From a virus: DNA of 33,173 bases. How positions within the stretch are numbered: position 1 is the stretch's first letter; every line of letters begins with the position of its first letter. Below, in pieces: positions 26,756 through 33,173 of this stretch. The stretch is from positions 1 to 33,173 of IMG/VR virus record IMGVR_UViG_3300027822_000386. One strand, 5' to 3'. A program made the position numbers and the translations under genes. The notes beneath the pieces are model-generated. The model did not search any database. It saw nothing but the letters and a program-made list of their open reading frames with translations, and was not told where the DNA came from.

Positions 26756-28244
26756 TTTCTTTTTGAATTGCTCGTAATTCACGCCAGGCAGCTTTTGATG
26801 CATTATCTAATTTTGACTCAATTTTTTCAATATAGGTTTTCGCTGCTTTTATATTTTGGTTTGACACCTTGACCGCCACCGGTCTTGCCATTGCAATTAA
26901 AGCCGCTTCATCGTAACAATGGTCTTCTTGCCCCTGGTCAATATCCTCTGGGTTTTCTTCACTATTACAAAGAGTCGGTATTGTCCTTATAAACTGTTCG
27001 CATCTACGATAAACAACCAACAAAGGCAATTCATTTTTATTTTCCGGAATAGCAAGCCGTTCTCTAATTTGCCTGATTTTTAAGCTTCTATTCGGATCTC
27101 CAGGCCTTAAATGTATTCCAAAATTTTTAAAAACTTCAGCGGTACTTGGCCCTTGACCACCACCTTTATAATCAGGCTTTTTATTAAAACAAGTCGGATC
27201 GCATAATCTTATAATTTTATCTTGCCGACCTTCAAGCCCCATCAACGCTTCTCTATCTAAAATACCTTCAGCAATTTTAGAATCCTCCAAGCGCAAACCT
27301 GTATCAACCTCTCCATTCCATCCATACCATTCATTAAACCGAAAAATTCTTGTTTCATCATCAACCCACCACCAACCAATTGAAAATGGTGCGCCATAGC
27401 CCCAATCAAAAGTCATATAAATTTGAGCATTTGTAGGAATTGGGAAATTATTTTCAACGACATGTGTTTCAGCTGTGAAAACAAAAGACTGTCCAATAAA
27501 AACATCCCAATCACCATCAAGCCAAGCTCTTCTTAACGCAGGATCACGAATTGCCATCAGTTTAGCAACATATCTTGGGTCATTTTTACAGAGAATATGA
27601 TTGTCTTTTAAAAAGGAAGGAATATAAATTTTAGTGAAATGAACAATTCCAGAAGGCGTTTCAATCTCATCTCGCATTATAGTTTTAGGCGGCAACCCAC
27701 CAGAACCTAATTGGAAAAACTGCTTAACCTCATTATGCCCAACTCCGCCTGGATTGCCCGTACCAAAAAAATGAGATGGAACTCCATGTGGACTCCTGCA
27801 AGAACCTTGGAGCTTATCAACCATCTTGCTGAAAAAAGGAAAAGTCGTACACTCATCAATAGAGATTTCTGTAAATTGCTGCCCAACAAAATCATTAACG
27901 ATTGATAATCTATGCACGGCAACAAATTTAAAATTCGCGCCATTATCAAATCTTATAGCATTAACCTGTTGGTCTCCACCAATGCGTTCACAAGGCAACC
28001 CTGAAACAATTAATTCATCAGTGCGCCTTCGCAATTCAGCAAAGTCTTTATACTTTCGCCTTAAAACTAAACCGTTCCAAGCCGTACCATATCTGATGGC
28101 ACCCATAATTTGACGGCCAAGAAGCGCATCACTTTTCCCGCCACCACGAGATCCACCAAAAAACGTAAAATCACAAGGACAAGTTACCGCTTCAACTTGA
28201 GGCCCTGGCTGTGGCCCCCAAATAACTTTTTTCCTTATTCCCAT
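26709..28244 (-). CDS. terL: Terminase large subunit
   Basis: Encodes 511 residues from ATG 28244. The ATPase half has Walker A GGSRGGGKS at 30-38 and Walker B with acidic pair ISIDE (D130, E131). Motif GTGNP at about 161-165 fits the coupling motif. The nuclease half has the RNase H-like acidic residues: D280 in MTFDWGYG, D349 in RLCDPTCF and D441/D445 in DHCYDEAALIAMA. This ATP-driven motor pumps DNA into the procapsid through the portal and cuts the concatemer. It lies directly downstream of the small-subunit candidate. Full-length, with all key residues present. Confidence 0.95.
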   Translation of the reverse strand: MGIRKKVIWGPQPGPQVEAVTCPCDFTFFGGSRGGGKSDALLGRQIMGAIRYGTAWNGLVLRRKYKDFAELRRRTDELIVSGLPCERIGGDQQVNAIRFDNGANFKFVAVHRLSIVNDFVGQQFTEISIDECTTFPFFSKMVDKLQGSCRSPHGVPSHFFGTGNPGGVGHNEVKQFFQLGSGGLPPKTIMRDEIETPSGIVHFTKIYIPSFLKDNHILCKNDPRYVAKLMAIRDPALRRAWLDGDWDVFIGQSFVFTAETHVVENNFPIPTNAQIYMTFDWGYGAPFSIGWWWVDDETRIFRFNEWYGWNGEVDTGLRLEDSKIAEGILDREALMGLEGRQDKIIRLCDPTCFNKKPDYKGGGQGPSTAEVFKNFGIHLRPGDPNRSLKIRQIRERLAIPENKNELPLLVVYRRCEQFIRTIPTLCNSEENPEDIDQGQEDHCYDEAALIAMARPVAVKVSNQNIKAAKTYIEKIESKLDNASKAAWRELRAIQKENEEEDLEDGEYIQIG

Positions 28245-28273
28245 ATACTCACTTTCATATACTCATTTCCAAT

Positions 28274-29623
28274 TTAATTGCCCTTCCGAGGCCTTCCAAT
28301 TCTACCTTTTTTTCTTTGAATCTTATCAGCCGATTTCCTAATCTGAACAGGCGTCCGGTCGTCAACAGTCAATAAGGGCGCTTTTTTATCACGACCTAAA
28401 GCAAGGTTCAAGTCTTCATCAACAATAACCTGCTGTTCTTTTTCGGCCATGGCTTTTTCACCGCCACCTATATTTTTATTTCTATTTAAATGAGACATCT
28501 CCATTTCCCATTTTGCCAAGGACATCGGAGCAGACGGAAAAGCAATTAACTGCATGTCACGACCGCCCGTATCTCCAATTGCCTCAGTTAAAGCCTCTTC
28601 ATCCCGAACAATCTTACCATGCTCCCGGACACGATGCAAATGTTCCATCAACCCATCATTCACATTATCCAAATCATAAGTCTGCCGCTCCAATGGAATT
28701 AATTGCTTCAAAGCCGCTGTTGCTGCCGTTAATAACTTTGCCCGACCTTCAAGGCTTTTTTCTTTAATATCTGTTTTAAGCTTCTTTTTTTTACCATCTT
28801 TTTTAAGTAAATCATTTTTAATTCGCTCATGCTTAACCTCAAGAATTATTTGTTTTGCTTCAAGCATCCCTGCATGTAAAACCTTCCGATGCTCTCTCAG
28901 TAATAAAAGTCCCTGCATAACAGCCGCTTCAAGACTGGTTTCACCTTCCATTAAACCATTTTCATCATGGACTTTCGATTTTGCCTTTCTCGCAATATCC
29001 ATTTGCTCTCTTTGACGGTACTTCTTTATAATATACGCCTCTTCAGCCGCTCTTTTTTTCCTTGATTTCTCAAACTTCTCACCAACCATACCACCCTGGA
29101 TAGAGTCTTCAGCCTTGGCCTTAAGCTCAAGATCAAGAAAATCTCCAGCCTGCTCTTCATTCTTTGTTTTAACAATAGGCGCATCTATTATTTCCTGGCC
29201 GCTGCCATCAACAAAAGTGCCGCCATCATTAACAACTTCCTTTTCCCATTCAAATTTATCAGGCCCTTCTGTAGAAGTTTTATCTTTTTTTTTCTTTTGC
29301 CCACGAATTTTTACCTTTATCGCTTTTTTCTTATTCTCTTCAAGAACATCATCCTCTAATTCAACCGTCCTGCCTTTTGCCTGGTTACGAACCGCTGACC
29401 GTTGACTACCTTTCCTGGGCGTAGGCCCCTGACCAAGAACCTCTCTCTCTTTTCTTTTAACCAGCGCAGTTTTCCTACCCGAAATAGTTTGCCGAATTAC
29501 ATTCTCAGCAGCGGGAATTTTATGCTTTTTAAGATTTTCTTTATCAGCCTTTAGTATCTCCGCGACCGTTCTCGCTTTCCTACCTTTCGACTTAGCGGTT
29601 TTTCGCCTTTGCTCTTTATTCAT
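28274..29623 (-). CDS. Large Lys-rich protein, candidate terminase small subunit with C-terminal AT-hook
   Basis: Encodes 449 residues; ATG 29623 shares its A with the upstream TAA (TAATG). Very basic N-terminus (KSKGRKARTVAEILKAD), central long helices, and a segment LLTAATAALKQLIPLERQTY like the helical region of small terminase subunits in podoviruses. The last ten residues include GRPRK, an AT-hook core. Position just before terL supports a DNA-recognition role in packaging. It is larger than most small subunits (usually 100-250 residues), so an N-terminal fusion or another DNA-binding role is possible. Confidence 0.65.
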   Translation of the reverse strand: MNKEQRRKTAKSKGRKARTVAEILKADKENLKKHKIPAAENVIRQTISGRKTALVKRKEREVLGQGPTPRKGSQRSAVRNQAKGRTVELEDDVLEENKKKAIKVKIRGQKKKKDKTSTEGPDKFEWEKEVVNDGGTFVDGSGQEIIDAPIVKTKNEEQAGDFLDLELKAKAEDSIQGGMVGEKFEKSRKKRAAEEAYIIKKYRQREQMDIARKAKSKVHDENGLMEGETSLEAAVMQGLLLLREHRKVLHAGMLEAKQIILEVKHERIKNDLLKKDGKKKKLKTDIKEKSLEGRAKLLTAATAALKQLIPLERQTYDLDNVNDGLMEHLHRVREHGKIVRDEEALTEAIGDTGGRDMQLIAFPSAPMSLAKWEMEMSHLNRNKNIGGGEKAMAEKEQQVIVDEDLNLALGRDKKAPLLTVDDRTPVQIRKSADKIQRKKGRIGRPRKGN

Positions 29624-29940
29624 TATTCTTTATTTTCCCGTTCTCTAAGCCCATTTATCACATACAGATCCTTGAAAGAAGCCGGTGCCCCCTTTGCCCA
29701 TGCAACGTCATCTTTCTTGTATTTTGCGTTAAAAACATCCTCCGGCATCCATACATAATCACCCCATTCAAACAACACACAATAACCTGGCATATCTTCA
29801 CCAAAGGGAACCCCTTCATTACATCTAACCTCTTTTAAAAAAGTAAACCTCGACATAGGTTTTACATCAACGCTTTCTATGCCAACATATCTTTCTCCTT
29901 CAAATTCATGCGCATCAGCCTCTTTTTTAAATTCAAGCAT
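29623..29940 (-). CDS. Small first gene of the late operon, function unknown
   Basis: Encodes 105 residues. ATG 29940 (MLEFKKEADAHEFEG) has GGGGG six bases upstream, better than an in-frame start twelve codons earlier. The product is a compact alpha/beta protein with many aromatic residues in the middle (GYCVLFEWGDYVWMPEDVF) and no recognised motif. It is the promoter-proximal gene of the leftward operon and is translationally coupled to the terminase small-subunit candidate by a one-base overlap. Confidence 0.8.
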   Translation of the reverse strand: MLEFKKEADAHEFEGERYVGIESVDVKPMSRFTFLKEVRCNEGVPFGEDMPGYCVLFEWGDYVWMPEDVFNAKYKKDDVAWAKGAPASFKDLYVINGLRERENKE

Positions 29941-29976
29941 AGTAACCCCCTTTAAGTGTATTAAATTAAACTCCAA

Positions 29977-29982
29977 ATTATA
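29977..29982 (-). promoter_or_regulatory. Possible -10 box of the leftward late operon
   Basis: Minus-strand TATAAT lies 37 bases before the first late gene's ATG. The -35 position shows only a weak match (ATCTTG at 17-base spacing), so an activator or a phage-specific factor may be needed. Confidence 0.35.
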
Positions 29983-30012
29983 AACATCGAAAGAAGCTCC
30001 AAGATATTTAAC

Positions 30013-30040
30013 CTTGACACGTTACTCCTTCTATGTCAAG
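30013..30040. promoter_or_regulatory. Inverted repeat in the divergent gap, candidate operator
   Basis: CTTGACA and TGTCAAG are perfect 7-bp inverted arms with a 14-base spacer, midway between the leftward operon and the rightward regulator gene. Each arm includes a TTGACA -35 hexamer, one per strand, so a protein bound here could control both directions. No good -10 is seen at 17 bases on either side. Confidence 0.45.
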
Positions 30041-30124
30041 ATTAAAGTCACAAAAAAACATCTTTTTTATTTATTACCATTAATATCAACTATTTATATC
30101 AACAGCCTAAAATCAATAAACTCT

Positions 30125-30715
30125 ATGAAACTAAACACAGACTATATCCGCTTTCGCCTTAAAAAACTAAACTGGAGAGTTGCTGACTTCAGTAAAGAGC
30201 TTGGCGTAACACCATCAACAGTCAGTAAATACATGCGCTCTAAAAACGCTCACAATATATCCATCAATCTCGTAAATCGCATCGCGGCAACTCTCCGTAT
30301 CCCCGCAGAAATGGCGTCAAAATATATAATCGTTGACGAACCCGAATACACAATCCTGACAGGTAGATATAGAGGCGCTGGAAAAACCTTCTACAACGAT
30401 AAAATCAAACCAGGCAAAAAAGGCAGACCTCTGAAACAACGTGCAGCCGCAGCCAAAAGAAGAAAACAACTGGTAATCGAAGCGCCTAAACGACCAAAAA
30501 CAACTACCTCGTATCCACGGCTTGACGCCATGGACATTAACAGCGAATCAAACACCTGCTCAGAAAACTGCACCAAGATGTTTATCACCAACAGCACGAA
30601 TGATGCCGCACCAAATGAATTTAGGTTCGATAAATACAAAAGCGATGCCCAGGTACTGGAAGAAGAAAAAAAACAAAAATTGGAAGAGTGGCTTGGGAAA
30701 TTAAAAAAAAACTAA
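30125..30715 (+). CDS. Helix-turn-helix (Cro/C1-type) transcriptional regulator
   Basis: Encodes 196 residues starting MKLNTDYIRFRLKKL at ATG 30125. Upstream in-frame codons begin inside the candidate operator and would only add unrelated residues. Residues about 7-62 form an HTH_3 domain: VADFSKELG (helix 2), then TPSTVSKYMRSK (recognition helix), then VNRIAATLRIP. A basic linker follows with GRP at 100-102 (KKGRPLK, AT-hook-like) and many Lys/Arg, and the C-terminus is charged. It is the only plus-strand gene beside the divergent junction, so it may control the late operon and itself. Lacks a LexA-type peptidase domain, so SOS-induced self-cleavage is not expected. Confidence 0.85.
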   Translation: MKLNTDYIRFRLKKLNWRVADFSKELGVTPSTVSKYMRSKNAHNISINLVNRIAATLRIPAEMASKYIIVDEPEYTILTGRYRGAGKTFYNDKIKPGKKGRPLKQRAAAAKRRKQLVIEAPKRPKTTTSYPRLDAMDINSESNTCSENCTKMFITNSTNDAAPNEFRFDKYKSDAQVLEEEKKQKLEEWLGKLKKN

Positions 30716-30727
30716 ATAAAAATTTTC

Positions 30728-30783
30728 AAATAAGATTTTTTAAATAAGATTTTTTAAATGAGATTTTTTAAATGAGATTTTTT
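30728..30783. repeat. Four tandem 14-bp repeats
   Basis: Perfect head-to-tail units: AAATAAGATTTTTT twice, then AAATGAGATTTTTT twice, starting 12 bases after the regulator's stop codon. The array has the form of iterons or a cooperative protein-binding site. Units differ only by one A/G change. Confidence 0.9.
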
Positions 30784-31153
30784 CCAGAGAAAATCCATAT
30801 ATAGATTCCAGCCATAAGCCATATACCGATCGAAAACTACTGCCAAAACCAAAACTGAACTTAGGTTGTGGACTAACAACTACATAGACCATATATAACG
30901 ACCACAAAAGTATGGTGCCCGACTTTAATTTTCCATTTTTATTTTATATGCTGATTTTTCATCATATCTGACTTTTTTCACACACAAGCAGCAGCAACCC
31001 TACCAAATAAAAGCCTGCCTTTCTATATGACACAACAAAACTGCTTCAGCCTAAAAAGGGAAAGCATATTGCCCAGCCAGGCGCTGGAATAGTAGCATAT
31101 AATATCCTTCTTGTCTTTATATATTATTATTCCTACCTTATATATATTAAAAG

Positions 31154-31218
31154 TATTTTTATTTATTTTTATTTATTTTTATTTATTTTTATTTATTTTT
31201 ATTTATTTTTATTTATTT
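31154..31218. repeat. 10-bp tandem repeat with phased T-tracts
   Basis: Five perfect ATTTATTTTT units (31161-31210) with partial units on both sides. T5 tracts recur every 10 bases, about one helical turn, which predicts strong intrinsic curvature. It ends 11 bases before the TTGACA box of the small-gene run. Confidence 0.9.
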
Positions 31219-31229
31219 AAAAAAAAGAC

Positions 31230-31258
31230 TTGACAATCAATATAAAGTGTATTAAGTT
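31230..31258 (+). promoter_or_regulatory. Candidate promoter of the small-gene run
   Basis: TTGACA at 31230-31235 is a consensus -35 box. At 17 bases the -10 position reads TAAGTT, a weak match. The curved T-tract array just upstream could act like an UP element. The same CTTGACA heptamer is found in the candidate operator at 30013, though it also occurs in coding DNA at about 32055 and 32682. Confidence 0.4.
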
Positions 31259-31298
31259 ATTAATTATCAAACAAACACAAACCAACAAAGGGGGCAAG

Positions 31299-31445
31299 AT
31301 GACAAATTACAAAGAAGCAGACAAGGGCAATTACCTGATTTCCGGGCACGTTAATCACTGGGCAATTTATCGCTGGATTGAAGCCGGCGAAGTTGCGAGA
31401 CTTTGTAATCGGCTTTTAATCTTTTCAGGACTAAACGAAAATTAA
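31299..31445 (+). CDS. Small hypothetical protein
   Basis: Encodes 48 residues from ATG 31299 with AAAGGGGG seven bases upstream; a longer in-frame version would begin inside the promoter region. The sequence (NYLISGHVNHWAIYRWIEAG) looks like a small helical protein with aromatic core. No family recognised. First gene of the rightward small-gene run. Confidence 0.65.
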   Translation: MTNYKEADKGNYLISGHVNHWAIYRWIEAGEVARLCNRLLIFSGLNEN

Positions 31446-31450
31446 AAACA

Positions 31451-31472
31451 GCCCTGGCACTCACGCCGGGAC
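31451..31472 (+). other. Intergenic hairpin
   Basis: GCCCTGGC pairs with GCCGGGAC (one mismatch, one G-U) around a six-base loop, just before the ribosome site of the next gene. No T-run follows, so an mRNA processing or stabilising element is likelier than a terminator. Confidence 0.4.
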
Positions 31473-31494
31473 AAACTAAACAGGAGGGAACAAA

Positions 31495-31890
31495 ATGATT
31501 GAAAACAGCAAAACAATAGAATTCAAAAACGGCATTAAATGTAAGATTAAAAAAGCCGGGCAGGAAGACAGAGAAACAAGTAATCTGATAAAAGTTAAAG
31601 CAACACTTTTTCTTCCTGTTACTACAACAGAAAACAATCTTCACGCCAAAATAGATGAAAAGTTTCGATGGAAACATAAGCTAAGGATAATGGGAGAAGA
31701 TTTAATCCCTATGTGGGGAGACTGTATTCTTGGGGGCAAGATTGAACATCGGCAAAAAACAAAAATTTTCACCGGCAAAAAGTGGGCGGCTACTTTTCAA
31801 AAAGCTGAAAAATTCTTGCGGGCGGAGGTTGCAAAAATAGACGAAGCTGAAAAAGATCGAGTGCAGGCCCTGGCCGATGCTGAATTATAA
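31495..31890 (+). CDS. Hypothetical early-region protein
   Basis: Encodes 131 residues from ATG 31495 behind AGGAGGGA, a near-perfect ribosome site. The protein is basic and begins with strand-rich sequence (TIEFKNGIKCKIKKAG), then LIKVKATLFLPVT, and ends in a charged helix (AEKFLRAEVAKIDEAEKDR). No recognised domain. It may be an accessory protein of unknown role in the small-gene run. Confidence 0.78.
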   Translation: MIENSKTIEFKNGIKCKIKKAGQEDRETSNLIKVKATLFLPVTTTENNLHAKIDEKFRWKHKLRIMGEDLIPMWGDCILGGKIEHRQKTKIFTGKKWAATFQKAEKFLRAEVAKIDEAEKDRVQALADAEL

Positions 31891-31911
31891 CAAGTTGCGG
31901 GAGGTGACAAG

Positions 31912-32130
31912 ATGGAAAAACTTTGTAAGAATTGCCAATGGTGGGTAGATGGATATTGTGAAGATTTCGATGATTTTGAAGAGTGGTCTTCAACTAAAAA
32001 AAATGAATTATCTGATGATATAAAAATCATATGGCAATCTGATGATGATTCAGGGCTTGACATTAATATAGCAACTGGGCCTGATTTCGGGTGTGTACAT
32101 TTTAAAGCAAAAGAATCTGAAATAAACTAA
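31912..32130 (+). CDS. Small Cys-motif acidic protein
   Basis: Encodes 72 residues from ATG 31912, with GGGAGGTGAC upstream. CKNCQWW at residues 5-11, YC at 16-17 and a closing TGPDFGCVHF give four cysteines, a recurrent layout in small phage and accessory proteins likely to bind zinc. The middle is strongly acidic (DDFEEWSS; SDDDSGLD). Biochemical function unknown. Confidence 0.8.
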   Translation: MEKLCKNCQWWVDGYCEDFDDFEEWSSTKKNELSDDIKIIWQSDDDSGLDINIATGPDFGCVHFKAKESEIN

Positions 32131-32154
32131 ACCAACACCAACAGGAGGGAAAAA

Positions 32155-32517
32155 ATGACAGAAATTAACAATAAACAGGATGTCCTCGATAGCAGGGACG
32201 TTATCGAGAGAATTGAAGAGCTTCAAGACGATGAAATGGAGCTTGACGAAAAGGAAAAAGAAGAGCTGGAAGCGCTCCTGTATCTTGCTGAGCAGGGCGC
32301 GGAATGCTCCCCAGATTGGGAGTATGGCGAAGCCTTAGTCCGTGAAACGTACTTTCAAGAATACGCTCAGGATCTGGCTGAAGAGTGCGGCTTAATTCCA
32401 GATGATAACAAGTGGCCTTGCACCTGCATAGATTGGGAACACGCCGCAAAAGAATTAAAATATGATTACGCCGGTATCGAATATAACGATATAACATATT
32501 ACATCAGAAGCTGTTAA
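32155..32517 (+). CDS. Very acidic protein, possible ArdA-like DNA mimic
   Basis: Encodes 120 residues from ATG 32155 behind AGGAGGGA. By count 35 residues are Asp/Glu and 10 are Lys/Arg, a net charge near -25. The first 45 residues are an acidic helix (IEELQDDEMELDEKEKEELE). The rest (YFQEYAQDLAEECGLIP, then CIDWEHAAKELKYDY) follows a pattern seen in many small phage proteins and faintly recalls the C-terminal part of ArdA antirestriction proteins. DNA mimicry of a restriction enzyme is possible but unproven. It lies among early-type accessory genes, where antirestriction genes are common. Confidence 0.78.
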   Translation: MTEINNKQDVLDSRDVIERIEELQDDEMELDEKEKEELEALLYLAEQGAECSPDWEYGEALVRETYFQEYAQDLAEECGLIPDDNKWPCTCIDWEHAAKELKYDYAGIEYNDITYYIRSC

Positions 32518-32528
32518 AAACTAAAAGC

Positions 32529-32554
32529 TCCCTGGCTTTTATATAGGCCAGGGA
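32529..32554 (+). other. Intergenic hairpin with perfect 8-bp stem
   Basis: TCCCTGGC pairs exactly with GCCAGGGA around a ten-base A/T-rich loop. It is followed by an A-run and the ribosome site of the next gene, not a T-run. Its left arm shares CCCTGGC with the hairpin at 31451. Confidence 0.55.
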
Positions 32555-32576
32555 CTTACAAAAAAAGGAGCACAAG

Positions 32577-32825
32577 ATGATGAACAAAGAGACGAAAAAC
32601 ATCATAAAACATATTAAAGGAAACGCCAGGAACATGGCAGGTGGCGGATATAAAAATCTCCGTCAAACCCTGATGATTAACTTGACAGGCGGTAAAATTG
32701 CAAAAAAAAACTGCGGCATCTATGCCGTTGATAAAAAATTGTGTGAGCTGGCAGGCCTGAAAAATTTCAAAGGATGTTATGCTGAAAAAAATGACGCCCT
32801 GTTGACCTGGGCAGCAAAACTATAA
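32577..32825 (+). CDS. Small basic hypothetical protein
   Basis: Encodes 82 residues; the start is ATG 32577 (or the next codon, also ATG) with AAAGGAG six bases upstream. It is Lys/Asn-rich with Gly pairs (NMAGGGYKNLRQTLMINLTGG) and two cysteines (NCGIYAVDKKLCELAG) plus a third further on. No recognised family. Confidence 0.72.
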   Translation: MMNKETKNIIKHIKGNARNMAGGGYKNLRQTLMINLTGGKIAKKNCGIYAVDKKLCELAGLKNFKGCYAEKNDALLTWAAKL

Positions 32826-32840
32826 AAGAGGTAGTAAAAA

Positions 32841-33047
32841 ATGAAAGAAAAATTCTTTTTCACACGATTGGACGGTGAGACCGATACCGTCACTATTTCC
32901 ACTTATAAAAAAAAAGAATATTACGAAACAACTGTCAAAATCGGGGATATTTCAAAAAAAGTAAATGTTGGGATGTTGTCTAAAATTGACAGCCACGAAG
33001 CGGCACTTAAAGCTTTTAGCTATTACCGGGAAAACATTCTTATTTAA
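32841..33047 (+). CDS. Small hypothetical protein
   Basis: Encodes 68 residues from ATG 32841 with AGAGGTAG upstream, 15 bases after the previous stop. Predicted beta strands (KFFFTRLDGETDTVTIST; YYETTVKIGDISKKVNVG) precede a short helix (SHEAALKAFSYYREN). It is compact and probably folded; function unknown. Confidence 0.72.
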   Translation: MKEKFFFTRLDGETDTVTISTYKKKEYYETTVKIGDISKKVNVGMLSKIDSHEAALKAFSYYRENILI

Positions 33048-33075
33048 AAAAAAATTAAAAAGGGGGTTTAAGAAA

Positions 33076-33150
33076 ATGCACGAAGCGGGTTTAATAACAT
33101 TGGCAATAATTGTTCTATATATTTTGTCAGTATTTCTTGCAGTTCAATAA
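33076..33150 (+). CDS. 24-residue membrane peptide
   Basis: ATG 33076 is preceded by AGGGGG with nine-base spacing. A longer in-frame reading begins inside the previous gene without a ribosome site. The product (MHEAGLITLAIIVLYILSVF and four more residues) is essentially one transmembrane helix. Such peptides in phage early regions can act on host membrane proteins, but function here is unknown. Confidence 0.5.
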   Translation: MHEAGLITLAIIVLYILSVFLAVQ

Positions 33151-33173
33151 ATTTAATTAAAAAAATGGAGATA

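Larger units (their letters stand above)
30716..31298. other. Gene-free region with tandem repeats and predicted curved DNA
   Basis: No supported gene in about 580 bases. It holds four 14-bp tandem repeats at its left end, three scattered CCATATA words (30795, 30819, 30889), a small inverted repeat GTTGT/ACAAC at 30865-30880, a 10-bp periodic T-tract array and a TTGACA box just before the small-gene run. Such a layout would suit a replication origin or an early control region; neither can be decided from sequence alone. Confidence 0.6.

Noticed and set aside
30391-30639. Minus-strand 82-residue frame
   Set aside because: Antisense to the HTH regulator, which has a clear domain; no ribosome site.
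30912-30924. TGGTGCCCGAC, the reverse complement of a tRNA 3' end (GTCGGGCACCA), considered as a tRNA or attachment site
   Set aside because: No T-loop or acceptor partner on either side and no integrase gene in the window; eleven bases is too short to rely on.
31027-31092. 21-codon plus-strand frame MTQQNCFSLK in the gene-free region
   Set aside because: No ribosome site, very short, and surrounding sequence looks non-coding.
30728-31218. CRISPR array
   Set aside because: The tandem repeats are contiguous, low-complexity and without spacers.

Overview
The window is part of an AT-rich tailed-phage (or prophage) genome, most probably a podovirus. The minus strand carries one long late-gene operon read from about 29.94 kb down to beyond position 1. 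The order is small gene, terminase small-subunit candidate, large terminase, portal, scaffold, major coat protein, adaptor, nozzle/stabilisation-like protein, fibre-like proteins, internal virion protein candidates and a giant polyvalent protein. There are no tape-measure, sheath or tail-tube genes, and the portal-scaffold-coat-adaptor order resembles P22-type podoviruses. The host cannot be named from sequence alone. The low GC, purine-rich Shine-Dalgarno sites and DUF2341/LamG-like fibre proteins fit a Gram-negative host, perhaps a deltaproteobacterium, but that is inference.

The most remarkable gene fills positions 1-8996 on the minus strand and runs off the left end. It is one uninterrupted reading frame of at least 2998 codons. 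In order it holds a Gly/Ala-rich hydrophobic segment, a diguanylate cyclase (GGDEF) domain with near-canonical catalytic motifs and an RxxD product-inhibition site at the correct spacing, a heptad coiled coil, a ParB-like domain, an HExxH peptidase-like segment, an LPD23-like segment with a second HExxH, a QLDLF sliding-clamp-like peptide, a RadC/JAB-type JAMM domain, a third HExxH segment, and a long helical C-terminal region of the kind seen in phage polyvalent proteins. Such proteins are thought to enter the host with phage DNA and act on host defences. A built-in diguanylate cyclase would let the incoming virion alter cyclic-dinucleotide signalling.

Between about 9.0 and 12.7 kb lie two helical hydrophilic proteins (candidate ejected proteins), a zinc-ribbon protein and a very Cys-rich protein. 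From 12.7 to 17.0 kb lies a modular fibre region: two tandem DUF2341-LamG-like paralogues, a stand-alone copy of the C-terminal domain of one of them, an Ig-like small protein and a 53-residue gene. From 17.0 to 30.0 kb lie the nozzle-like protein, adaptor and head genes. Tight packing and three one-base TAATG stop/start overlaps indicate translational coupling.

At about 30.0-30.1 kb transcription diverges. A Cro/C1-type helix-turn-helix regulator is read rightward, opposite the late operon, with a perfect 7-bp inverted repeat in the gap. Downstream is a roughly 580-base gene-free stretch with four tandem 14-bp repeats and a run of 10-bp-phased T-tracts (predicted curved DNA), followed by a TTGACA box. 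From 31.3 kb to the right end is a plus-strand run of small accessory genes with strong Shine-Dalgarno sites. These include a Cys-motif protein, a very acidic protein that could be a DNA mimic, and a 24-residue membrane peptide. No integrase, polymerase, lysin, tRNA or CRISPR array is visible.
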